Shown here: positions 37,025 to 48,000 of the stretch, in pieces
How the letters are laid out: every line of letters begins with the position of its first letter
How positions within the stretch are numbered: the first letter of the stretch is position 1
Assembly (NCBI GenBank): GCA_010094045.1
Contig: ML986586.1
Span: 224,859-288,858 of the forward strand
Direction: 5' to 3'
DNA from: Lojkania enalia
Lineage: Eukaryota; Ascomycota; Dothideomycetes; Pleosporales
Length of the DNA: 64,000 bases
Program-made: the position numbers and the translations under genes
The notes under the pieces: model-generated
Databases searched by the model: none
What the model saw: the letters and a program-made list of their open reading frames with translations, nothing else
What the model was told of the DNA's origin: nothing

Positions 37025-39375
37025 CTACTCGGACTCCTCTTCCTCACCGTCATCGCTTTCCTCCTCGGAAGATTCGTTGAGGAAGTCAATCAGTTGCTGC
37101 GTCTTCGCCCTCACCTTCCTCATCGCTTCCTCGTCACTGGACTTGTGGCTCTCCCACCACTGCACCATGCCTTCCTCCTCTATCACATCCATCTCCACCA
37201 GCTTGGTGGCCGCGCTCAGGAGGATCGAGTCTCCGCTTTCCCTATGCGCGAGGTCTGCCTGCAGCAGCACCATGAAGTCCACCTGATCCACCTTACTAGA
37301 GCTGTTCTTATCGAACATGATCCTATCCAATAATTCCTTATGCTGCCCAAACACCTGTGCCACAGCGTCTCGCACGCTAGATCCTGATTTCATTAGTTGC
37401 GCAAGGCGTTTCACAAAAGAGACAACAACGGCTCGTCGGACCTGGTGCTCCGATGCATTCGTACTCATTCGCAGTGATGTGAGCTCTAGCTGGATGTTTG
37501 CGGACTCGTGGCCTTCGACTAGGGAATCATATATACTCGCCGCGGCATCGTGGTCGAAATTAGCCGCATGCTGGCTTGCAGCGCTGTCAACTGAACCAAT
37601 TGATACAAAACTCCCCGCCTCCGATCGCTGGTGTGAGGGCTCGAAATCGTCCTCCGACTCCGAATTAAGTGTCGATATTGACTCTGCGGACAGGGCAAGA
37701 TCGGAAAGGTTATACACTATAACTTTTAGCAAGAAATTGTGCGGGCCTTGGGAGCGTGCCTTACGATGGCCTCTAGTAACGAGACCGTCCACAATTTCGT
37801 CCTCGTCTTCTTCATCGCTGTCTTCAAATTCGAAACCGTATCCTCCAATCCCTACGATAGAAGTATCTGGTTGGCTTCTAATGCAACCCTCGTCATGGCT
37901 ACGCTTTCGTTTCGCTCGTGTAATTCTATGCTCGCCGCGGATTGTCATTCCTTCGCTAATACTAACTCCATAAGATATAAGCGCACCAGGCTCGACTGTG
38001 CACTTCCTTCCCAGCGAGGCCTCATTTGCTAGAACAGCCTTTTTCACTACACATCCATCCCCGATACTAGCATGATCCCAAATGTATGCTCCTTGGATGG
38101 TAACCCCTCGCCCAATCTGACAGTGACGTCCTATGATACTATCCGAAATTACGCTACCATCACCTACGCTTGTGCCGCGCCCAATGACAGTCTTTGGGTG
38201 GATAATGCAATCTCTAGCGAGTATGACACCCTCCTCTTTGTAAATGTTGCCCTTCTGTAGCCGGTACGACTGGCCCTGGACAAGGTTGCTATCTGGGCAT
38301 AACGGATACGCCCATCGAGAGACGATATCCTTGCTTACAGAATCGTATGCATGCAGGTTCCTTACACGTGCAGCATAATGATCTGTGACTACATGTGTAT
38401 GTATAGTTTTGCCATTCAATTCGTAGTCCTTCAGCACGCTGTGTAGGAAACCTTTCCTCGGCGCCTGGAAGTCGAAGTTGTCGCTCCACAAGGCAAGTAC
38501 GTCGGGTGTACAGATATCAATTCCACAATCAATTATATCTTGGCGAATATCAATTTCTCGGTGATCCGAGAGGAGGACTGGGTCCAGCGAAAGAAAGTGC
38601 TTCCCCTCCCGATTCGGCATCTGCTCGAAATGTAGACACCGGTCGTTGGATGGGTCGATGACAAAGACCGGCTTGGTTCCTTGCGCCTTGGTCCGATGGT
38701 GGGTCCCTACTTCCCGGAGCACCATGGTCATAATAGCATTCTTGTCCTTAGCACGCCGCGCCCGATGCGCTGCTAGAGCAGGTTCCAAGGGAAGATTGCT
38801 AACGACATCGCCATACACCAGGAGGAAGTCACCTACCAATATCCCTCTAGTATCCAAATCTCGCATGGCATCGCCAATCGAGTGTGATGTCGACTGGATG
38901 AATTCCAACTTGGCGAACGGGGACGATAGGTGGGATTTCCATTTTGAGTGACTATGATGTGCTCAGCGCTATCCCCGTAACGCAGAAACAGCGATTAATC
39001 TGCCTTACCTTATATATTCCTCGACCTGCTCCCGATGTGCACCGCAATATACGTATACATCCTCAACACCGGCGTTGGCAAGGAATTCGAACGTGTACTC
39101 GATGAGGGGTGTATTGGCGAGGGGGAGGAGGCACTATGCGAGAGTCAGCACGTAGTTGGACATTGCTTGGTCGCACAAACCCGCGGGCGCTCGAGGGTAA
39201 ACGGGCTGAAGCGTGTCTCGAAGGGATCTGCAAGTATCTGGAAGGCGCATCAACAATTTATCCCACGACAGTCAGGCGGGGCTGCACTTGCTACAGCCTG
39301 GAGGGGCGCTTCGCGCTCGTCTTCGCCCGACTTCGGCTTGTTGGCGGCCTGGCTCTTCTTGCCCTTTGGCGGCAT
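37025..39375 (-). CDS. GCD6: Translation initiation factor eIF2B epsilon subunit
   Basis: Catalytic subunit of the eIF2 guanine-nucleotide exchange factor. Exons: 39375..39292, 39237..39181, 39133..39009, 38951..37025; 730 aa, close to yeast Gcd6. The N-terminal nucleotidyltransferase-like fold reads LQAV|ILADPFETRFSPFTLERP|CLLPLANTPLIEYTFEF, then DFLLVYGDVVSNL. A left-handed beta-helix hexapeptide region follows (VIGRGTSVGDGSVISDSIIG, AYIWDHASIGDGCVVKKAVL). The C-terminal W2/HEAT domain ends in WWESHKSSDEEAMRKV and an acidic tail. The first intron (39238..39291) is best read as GC-AG (GTA|GCAAGT). A GT donor three bases earlier would also stay in frame but delete the conserved Val. Confidence 0.95.
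39238..39291 (-). other. Probable GC-AG intron in GCD6
   Basis: Donor GTA|GCAAGT, acceptor TTCCAG|ATA, 54 nt. Keeps LQAVILAD. The alternative donor GCT|GTAGCA is in frame but loses one conserved residue. Confidence 0.65.
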
Positions 39376-40185
39376 CGTGGGCGACGTGGTGCGATTTGGT
39401 GGGCAAACCGTCTGTGGTGTTTCTGAAATTCGATATGCAGCAGCAAGTGATGACTCAGTCAGGAACGGATAGGGTGCGTCACAGCGCCGCCTGCACGTAA
39501 GTTTGGTTAAGGTGCAGTGGGGGTGCTTGGCCCCCCGGTATGGCTTTGAGTGCCCGCAGCTCGGATCAAACTGCGATGTGGGCTCACTGGCTTTCACGTG
39601 TTGGGCTGGAGGAGACGAGGTCTAGACCTCAAGAATAGAACCACGGAAAATAGCTTATTGCAACGACGCATTCTCTATTCTACACTTTGAACTTCGTAAC
39701 AGGCTTCCAGCGCTTGTAGATTCACTGCGCTTTTAGCACTCTGCTGGCTATCACAACAAGCCGCTCTTTTCACCATCTCCCATCCTATTCACTCCAGCAC
39801 CTCCAAAGTCGAGCTCGAGGTATCAAGCCCGTTCAATTAGATAGGTTCAGAGCAAATCACAAGCTCAATCGAACACCACAAAAGAGTGACATCGCAGAAA
39901 CTTGTGCTGCTTGTAACCCAAGATCCCGCTATCCGGTCATTCTATTACACGCAATGGGTATGCCACATTCTTCCATCCGGTCGCCGTAATCTACTATTAC
40001 GTGAATAAAACAGCATCACTCAAGGACAGAACGCTGCAGATAACGAAACTTCATCGGCCTCTCTTGAACAGTCAGGTGGTGAAACGCCCAACGCCCCCCC
40101 AACGCCCCCCCCCCGGTCAAGGGGGATGACTCTCCATGGTCGACTCTTCTTCGAATTGCGCTCAAATACAAAGGATAGATCTGGC
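39376..40185. other. Intergenic, GCD6 promoter and SKN7 3' end
   Basis: Contains poly-C runs (about 40094-40113) near the SKN7 3' end. No gene supported. Confidence 0.5.
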
Positions 40186-42520
40186 TTATCGCGGTCTTTG
40201 CATAGGATTCATATGTTGCTGTGACTGCAAAGGACCAGCATACAGTTGCTGTCTTTTTGCGGTGGTATTCATGTCATCCCCGCCAGATATATCTGAAATT
40301 TGCCTCCGGTGCCCCGCTTGCTGTCTTGCTTGGGCCTGTGCTTGAGCCTGTGCTTGAGCTTGAGCTTGAGCTTGAGCTTGCGCTTGAGCTTGCGCTTGTG
40401 CTTGCGCTTGTGCTTGCGCTTGCGCCTGGGCTTGAGCTTGCGCTTGAGCTTGCAGTTGCATTTGTGGCGAAGTATTGTACGCCATATTAGCTTGCATAGG
40501 GTTCACAGGGTACTGGCCCGGATGGCCTTGAACGGCCTGCATGTACTCGTCCGTAACGTTGCTAACGGGGGAAACGCCCGGAATCTGGTTCGGGGAGTTC
40601 CAATTACTCGCTGTCGCGGGTGATTTGGCCGGCGATTCTTCTTCCTTTAGGACTTGTCTTGTCGCTGCCAATGGCTGGGGAGGTACCATGCCATCCATTT
40701 GTCCAATAGGCTTCTTAAGGTGAGCAAGATGCTTCTCGAGCATCTGTAAAAGACCCTCTTTCGTGAAGGGTTTGGGAAGAACATCATTCATACCTAGCAG
40801 GGTTAGCGATAGTTCACAAAGACACTTTCGATCACATACCGTGCTGGAAATACATCGATATGTCATCGCTTCGGATGTTAGAAGTCATCGCAACAATCGG
40901 TGTATTGTCGAATTGACGGATAAGATGGCAGGCGGAAACGCCGTCCAAGTTGGGCATAATGATGTCCATTAGCACCAAGTCATATTTAGAGCCAGCATTC
41001 ATCTTGTTGACGGCTTCCAAGCCATCGAGCTGAATGACGTGAGTGATGTATTCGGTTTAGAAGTTAGCCTACTTACCGCGCTATCTATAGAGCAATGAAA
41101 AGCATACAGAAACTTGCTTCCGATGCGGCGGCACGTTGGGTCATCTTCAACAAGTAGGATTTGAGGCGGCCTGACCCATCCAGGATCAATCTGAGTGCTT
41201 TTCTTGCGTGTTTCTTGCGGTCGCGTCTCGCTTTGCTCTGGAGGTTTGGATGGCATCGGGTATGGGATATTATTGATGTGTTCACTATACATTGGATCAA
41301 TGCCGTTCGTTTGACCGACAGGGTAGACGAGATTATCAAGGTCCCCAAGGCGCATGGATGTGGAAGAAGTTGCAGATGGTGGTCCACGACTCGATGGTCG
41401 GGCAGCTCCACGCATGAAGTCTGGGGGAGGAGTAGTGAGCGTGCCATTCATTCTCATGGTTATCTCATTCATGTGTTCCAGATTCCTTGGGTTCAACATA
41501 ACGTCAGCGTTTGTCTCGCTCAATAATTTCGAGGCATGTTGTAGTGGGGATGCAGGGTTATCGTCGTCCAGGGGCGTAACTTGGTTATTCTGACCGTCCA
41601 CGTTGCCATTCTGGACCGGACCGCCAGCTTGTTGGCCAAAGGGATTGCCCAGCCTACTATCACGCCGTCGCTGGGCATCTACAGTATGCAAGAAACTCAT
41701 GACGTTCTGCATAACGTGTTCATGATTTACGACCGTCTTCTGCAGGCCAATGACTTCTTGGAGCAGCATGGAATGGTGGATGCTAAGTTCATCGTAACGC
41801 TGCTGGAGCTGCTGGAGCTGCGCCTGGGTCGCGACCAGTTGACCGTTGACCAGGTCCATCTGCTGGGTCGGGATCATCATATCCTCGGCCTGCTGGTTCG
41901 CCTTCCGCGGCGCGGGTGCTTTTCGCCTAATGTTGTCCAGCGCATCTTTGTTGTTCATCTTGAAGTCTGGGTGTTTGAACTCCCAGGCCTGGAAAGCAAC
42001 GGCTAGCGTCAGTTGAGGGCATTTTAGGAGGAACGCGCATCCGTGGCACTTACCCCAGGCCCATAGGGCGACTGTCCATTCTCTTCGTTGTTGTGCCGCA
42101 CCTTGTGGAAATCATACTTGTTCAGTTGCCTTACAAAGCTTGCAAAGTTACTGTGCTTGAAATGTTTGGGTAGGATGTGCTTCGTGAATTTTTCGTTCTG
42201 CGCGCGCCCGTCAGTCTCCGGGATCGAACCAAAGCCGCCGCCCAATGATGTACCTCGAGTACGACGAAACTATCCCCTTCATTTCCCCATCGTACCACAT
42301 TCTCGTCTGTCTGGTTTTCGAGCATTCTATCGACGTCATTAGTTACCCTCGACGAGGGTTCGCGGCGATAGAGTGAATCGGCTTACTTATACAGCTTGCG
42401 AACCTAGAATACTCAGAGTATGCATTAGCACAATATTCGATTGAAATAGGAGTCGATATCCATCGAACATACAAAGTCGCTAGAATTGCTCGATCCCGAG
42501 CCTCCCTGGCCACCCTCCAT
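40186..42520 (-). CDS. SKN7: Skn7-type HSF-domain response regulator
   Basis: Transcription factor and phosphorelay output for oxidative and osmotic stress. Seven exons: 42520..42473, 42403..42387, 42326..42254, 42197..42054, 41988..41077, 41029..40840, 40793..40186; 663 aa. The HSF-type DNA-binding domain lies at about 14-95 ([47 protein letters not shown]). A Gln-rich coiled coil follows ([20 protein letters not shown]), then the receiver domain [18 protein letters not shown] with the phosphoacceptor Asp420 in [15 protein letters not shown] and the conserved Thr and Lys in [10 protein letters not shown] and LPKPFTKEG. The tail contains a (Gln-Ala)n tract. Exon 2 is only 17 nt. The next gene upstream, divergent, is a peroxiredoxin. 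Confidence 0.96.
40322..40452 (-). repeat. Hexanucleotide repeat coding for (Gln-Ala)n in SKN7
   Basis: About 20 copies of a 6-bp unit, CTTGNG/CCTGNG on the plus strand, read as Gln-Ala dipeptides in the SKN7 C-terminal tail. Wobble changes break the perfect repeat, suggesting some age. Confidence 0.85.
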
Positions 42521-44012
42521 CTTGGACTATGCGATATATTGGGAATACGCCAGAGAAACAACAGCGCAGGCCCCGTTCTACTCCCGGTCGAAAACGAAAG
42601 CTGCACGGCGCGCGCAAAGACGGGCAATCGATAGCTGGCCCGGTCTATGGCATGGACACGGTCGAGGTTTCCAGCTCGCTGAGAATGCGACGACCTGCGA
42701 TCGCGGAAGTTCGGTCCACTCCAGGCATGCGCTTTCGCCGGTCGAGCTCCTTGACCGAAAGCGGATACCCTAGGGACGGATACGAGAGGTTCGAGGCGAT
42801 AGCCGAGAACGAGGACGATGACGGAGATGGGCAAACGCTGGATGGAGTATGAGAAGAGTAGAGGCCTTGGAGGAAAGAGGCCTGCAGATTAGGGTTACCT
42901 ATGGATGGACTACCAGCGTTAGTTGGGGTGGAATGGGAATGCGCAGTTCCGTCAGTGGGCTGCGCTAGGGCTCGTCTCTGGCACTCGCTCTGGCTGAATC
43001 TGATCGCAGAGCATTGGCTGCAGGGCGAGCCAAGGGCGCGGAAAAGGCAAAATCGGCCGCGCCAGTTATGGGATGGATTCCTGGGAAGCGACGCTGGCGT
43101 CAAAGAGGATGCTGGGGACGCTTGAAACCGACACAGGCTGCCCCAAAACGACAGCTAGGTGCACTCTGGCAGGCCGTCGACCCGCTACAGCCGTCCAGCA
43201 CGCAGACCAAGACGTCAAACCCCGAGATTACGGAGAGAGGGACACGAGGGGGGGGGAGGGCAGCGACCGCGAGCTACAACAGGACGGCGGCCCAGCGTTA
43301 TGACGCCGTCCCTTGTCCAGCCGACTGAACCAGCGTGGAGGAGGACAAGCAGGCAGGCAAGCTACGGTGTCTGCGAGGACTTGGACTACAGCAACTGGTC
43401 GCACAGCGGGCGTTCGTTACGGCGTCGGCGGCTTGCGCGAAGTGGACTCGAGGCCAATCAGGAGCGCGCATGTCTTGCGCAGAGGCCGGATGGAGGCAAA
43501 AGAAACCGCACATCATCTCGTTCGGCGCCGTCTGAATTAATCGCCGCGGGGGGGCTTCATATCGTGAAATTGGCAGACGCAGCTAATCAGGACGTGGCTC
43601 GCCGCGCCGTACAATGTATGTACGTACATACACGCCGTGCTGGCCCGGCGCTGGTCGAATGGCCGTCGCCATGATTGCGAGCAGTGGTGTTATAGTGGGC
43701 GGGCCCCTGTGCCGTGCTGCCCGACGGCTCCGTAGAGTACAGTCGCTGTCACGGGGGTGGGAGACCAGATACTGGGCAGAGGCCTCCACCCGAGCTCCCG
43801 AGATGCCCAGTGCAGCATACCTGCATACGTGCTGTGCCCTTCCACGCCGATCATTGCCCGCCGAGCCCGCTGAGCCGGCCCTCTTCTACCACTCCCCACG
43901 CGCGCCCGCGCCCATTCAGAGTTCGGAGCGCGCGTCTCAGCAGCGGCCTCTGTCGGAGACGTCCACACACGCCTGCACCTCAATCGTCTTCCGCCCACAA
44001 GAGAAGCCCGCC
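42521..44012. promoter_or_regulatory. Divergent region between SKN7 and the peroxiredoxin
   Basis: 1.49 kb shared upstream region, GC-rich, with both leaders. GGCCCGGC at 43642-43649 fits a GGC-N2-GGC pattern of the kind reported for Skn7-type sites, but one match in GC-rich DNA is weak. Open frames in the SKN7-proximal part are listed separately. Confidence 0.5.
42645..42905 (-). CDS. Protein-like ORF in the SKN7 leader, unproven
   Basis: The frame reads from about GNPNLQASFLQGLYSS to a TAG at 42645-42647 and ends 124 bp upstream of the SKN7 ATG. The stretch YPLSVKELDRRKRMPG, followed by VDRTSAIAGRRILSELET, has the mixed composition of a real protein. The frame is open further upstream to 43103 but has no ATG ahead of this stretch, and a splice acceptor at CATAG (42906) could supply an upstream exon I did not find. 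An antisense frame (42529-42852, plus strand, with ATG) covers the same bases, so at most one is coding. Function unknown. Confidence 0.3.
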   Translation of the reverse strand, partial: SIGNPNLQASFLQGLYSSHTPSSVCPSPSSSSFSAIASNLSYPSLGYPLSVKELDRRKRMPGVDRTSAIAGRRILSELETSTVSMP

Positions 44013-45030
44013 ATGTCCGCAGCCCGTCGTCTGCCCTCCGCCGCCGCTGTCCTGTTCCGCCGCCGCCTGCTCGCTGCCCCATTCCACGCCTCCGCCCCCG
44101 CCCGGGTGAACGTGGGCGACAGGATCCCCGATGTCGACCTCCACGAAGGCTCCCCGGGGAACAAGGTCAACTTGGCCAAGCAATTGACGGGCAAAGGCCT
44201 AATCATCGGTAAGCTCCGGACAAAGAAGTCCACTCACCCTTGTGCAAAAAGCAACCATCAGATGGCCATGCCTAACGGTTTACCGCATTCAGGCGTCCCC
44301 GCAGCCTTCAGCCCTGCCTGCTCTGAGAGCCATATCCCCGGTTACATCAACTCCGCCAAACTCAAAGATGCCGGCCAGGTCTTCGTCGTTGCTGTGAATG
44401 ATGCCTTCGTGTATGTGCCCAATGCAGCTCCTCGTCACTTTTCATCTCCATTCTATTCGCATGAACTCATCCCGTTTCGGTCCTTTCCATCAGCTCATGC
44501 TCGGTGCTACACAGCTGCACGTGACCACTGCTTGATAGTATTCATTCCCATCCATTAGATAGCGGTGCCATTAACTTTTTTTCTACCGCCCACTTCCATG
44601 CAGTCTATATCCCTCGAATACTAACAGCATCATAGCACAAAGGCATGGGGCAAAAGTCTTGACCCCTCGGGCACTAGCGGAGTACGTCCCACCACCTAAT
44701 GTGACATCTGTGGAAGCAGGCACCTCGCGCAATCCATGGCAACCCCCCTCCAGCGAATTTCCGGACACTAACCTCATGCAACAGATTCGCTTCCTCGCGG
44801 ACCCCGGCTTGAGCTTCACAAATGCACTCGATCTTGCCTTCGATGGCAGTGCTATCTTCGGGGGCCCCAGGGGCAAACGGTATGCTTTGGTTGTTGAAGA
44901 TGGCGTTGTCAAAGAAGCCCATGTTGAGCCAGACAATACTGGGCTGAATGGTAATAATTCAGATGCCTCTCATCAACTGATCGCAGGCTGACTTCCCGCA
45001 GTGTCTTCCGTCGCAAAGGTCCTTGGTTGA
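44013..45030 (+). CDS. Peroxiredoxin of the Prx5/AhpC-TSA type, probably mitochondrial
   Basis: Thiol peroxidase reducing H2O2 and organic peroxides. Exons: 44013..44208, 44293..44410, 44636..44681, 44785..44950, 45002..45030; 184 aa. The N-terminus (MSAARRLPSAAAVLFRRRLL) is Arg-rich and lacks acidic residues, like a mitochondrial presequence. The core begins VNVGDRIPDVDLHEGSPG. The peroxidatic loop is VPAAFSPACSESHIPGYI, with Ser where many family members have Thr in PxxxTxxC. Later blocks are VFVVAVNDAFVTKAWGKSL, RFLADPGLSFTNALDL and RYALVVEDGVVKEAHVE. Four GT-AG introns of 51-225 nt; the last exon is 29 nt. It is divergent from SKN7, whose yeast homologue activates peroxidase genes. Confidence 0.93.
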
Positions 45031-48000
45031 GCTCTGACGAGATCCCACGGGCAATTTTGATTTTTCAGCAACATTCAATCTTCTGGGGAACTCCATCAGA
45101 GCTCCTATCTACTGGTTTTGGACAGAATTGGAAAGTCCATGGTATTGTGCCCAGCTTTTCATTCATTAGTGTACAAATAGTTAGAAGCTATGAAGAACTC
45201 CTATAGCGGAGAATATAGAACTGCTATAGCCGGAAAACAATGCCTATCCAGTCTATTCGACAGTACGCTCTTTCATTCATTCAGTATTTTCTTCGTAGAT
45301 ACTAAGCCATGAATGACACCTGCTAATATTTTAGTCGGACATTTGGTATAGCATTTCGCCAGCTCCATGGTTGGAAGCCAATGTATTTTTGTCATAATAT
45401 GGATACCAGATGCTAAAGAAGATACCTGGTTCGCAGGTAGCAGGGATGAAGGATAGTAATGAGACATTAGCGGACTACCGAGCGCTTCAAAGTTTGTCTC
45501 ATACACAGCCTCAAGTCTTCAGACGTTACCGTGGATGGCCTTCTTCAGCCCGCCCTACTACCCTACCACCCTACTACCCTACCACCCTACTACCCTACCA
45601 CCCTACTACCCTACCACCCTACTACCCTACCACCCTACTACCCTACCACCCTACTACCCTACCACCCTACTACCCTACCACCCTACTACCCTACCACCCT
45701 ACTACCCTACCACCCTACCACCCTATTCTGTCACGCGTCGCATCCGATAATTGACTCCGTGCCGAACTAAACATTCCACAGGTGTATTAAACAGTTTGCG
45801 CCGCGGCACATATTAATGTGGGGAGCTCGATCCATAGTTCTTACTTCTTTCCGTTTCGCTCCCACACTTGGCCATGCATGAACCAAATGCTCCACATGAA
45901 TGAACGCAGCATGGCCTCCAACGCGGCACTCAGCTGATAATCCATGTGATACCCCCACCAATAGCTGTAGAATCAGAGGAGATGGAGGCTTCCTCCGTCG
46001 TTGTTTTAGTAACGCCTCACTTTTCTTCCTATCGTACTCCATCTGAACATCTCCTTAAACGCTTTCGCCTATCTTGACGCGAGAACCTACAACGCTCCAA
46101 TATCAATATTTTAAATTACCCCTATGTATGGAATGCATTCATTAGATCTTATCGACGTAGTGATGGTGCCGACTCCGTCGCTCCTTCCACGGAAATCACA
46201 CCCATTCTTCATCGACAACCAAACTTCTTATAAACCCAAATTTCTATGCACCAATATTTTCTCTCTTTACAAGGCGTTGAAGGAGAATAGCGGATGGTAG
46301 GCTAATTACTACCTTCAAAGCAACCCCTAATCGCTAGTCATTCTACCAAGAAAAATCAGCCCACAAATGTCTACCAGGAGAACCAAAGCAATTAAACCCC
46401 TAAAATCGATACCTTGTTAGTAAAACGCCTCGGCATTTAGTGACCCGGCATCATCTCAAAGCTAAGGTTCGATGTTGCGGCAGGCCCATTAGGCTAGAGA
46501 TTATCCCTCTCTCTCCAGTCAATCACGATCACACGATATCCAATCAATAACCTACAAGCTTTCTTTCAATACCAAAAGTGTACGAGTCCCTGTGTAACCT
46601 CTTAGCAGGACCAGACTCTCGTACGAGTCTCCAATTGAATGTCGAATAACAGTTAGTAATCAGATGCCAAATGCAGGCTCTGTTGAATCAAAAGTTTTCC
46701 GACACTCTCTTGTTGTTATTTCCACACATTGAACCGGAATTCGATGTGTATTCTATCAGCATAAGTAATAAGTGTGAGAATGTGGATGAATGTATCCCCA
46801 CCTTCAAATCGTAGCTGATCCTCGTGCGTCATATCTACACTTCCCGATTATTCGCTATACTTGGCAGGCCGCTTATATTTCCATGCCTCTTTCTCTGGTG
46901 CGCATGTATGGCCGCACTTATCCCACTTCCTTTTCAATTTCAAACTCACGATGCATCGAACTACGCTCGACCTTCTGCCTCGAAATGCTTCCAAATCACT
47001 CCGAATTCGCCCATGAACCAACCCAAACTGCATTTCCACGGTACATGCTCTCGTAATGCTATCCGCATATCTGAAGCTGTGATATCGTTTGCATCGCAGC
47101 GTTGCCTATTGCTCGCGCCGCCCAACGGCCACGTCAAGGCGTCATCGACCTTCCACACCCCTTCCACGCGCACATCTCGACGATGTCGCTGACCATGTCT
47201 CCAAGGGCCGTCGATATTGCCTTGGAGAAAATCTCCAGTTTTCTAATCCAAGTCTACCCTGGGCTCCCTGAGTCAATTAGTTGGCCTTGACCGATCAGCT
47301 AACTCAAAAACGCCAATATCTTCGCCGGAATGGAAGGGAGGCGAACTTAGGCACCGGTCTATTAGTACCGTGAACATTCAATGGCATCGGGATCATGGTC
47401 GAATACAGCTTTTTTGCATGGTCAGATAAACAAAAGAACCCTGGTCCGACGAGTTTTGTAGGTGTCTCTAGATCTATGAACGAGTCCATTCATCGTACGA
47501 GCGAGACGTGGATGTAACAAGCAAATCTCGACGTCAACAAAAAATTGCAAGCATTTGTGGTCGCTCGGGATACTTTCCTCTAGGACAAGAGGCGCACTGT
47601 GCAGAAGATGGGGCCGAGCCTCAGATCAGAAGAGAACCATGTACTTTGAAGTTTCATAGCACTTTAGAAAAGGGGACCATCGAACACAGATTTCAGGCCT
47701 GAATACCAAAGAGAGCCGTCTCTTGACTTGCTCGATATCATGCCTGAACAGCACGGCTGCATTTAAGATCATGTCGTCGTATTGCTATCGAAGCTTGAGA
47801 TCTTGTCGACAACAGTGCTTCGCTGAAGAAACATGCGCTGACTCTCCATGTTTATCCCAAACCCACGTCAACGAGATTCAGTAGTGAACAAGGGTAATAA
47901 CATTCAGAGAAACGAGGTTTGCCTACAGGAAGTTCAAGAAGCCCAAGAAAAAAAAAAAAAAAAGATAAAATCATAACCCAAACTACTACATTAAAAAAAA

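Noticed and set aside
43614..44558. 314-codon frame including peroxiredoxin exon 1
   Set aside because: Reads through the leader and two introns; the true protein starts at 44013 and is spliced.
45410..45770. Three overlapping frames rich in Pro, Thr, Leu and Tyr
   Set aside because: Produced by the 16-bp minisatellite, open in all frames.
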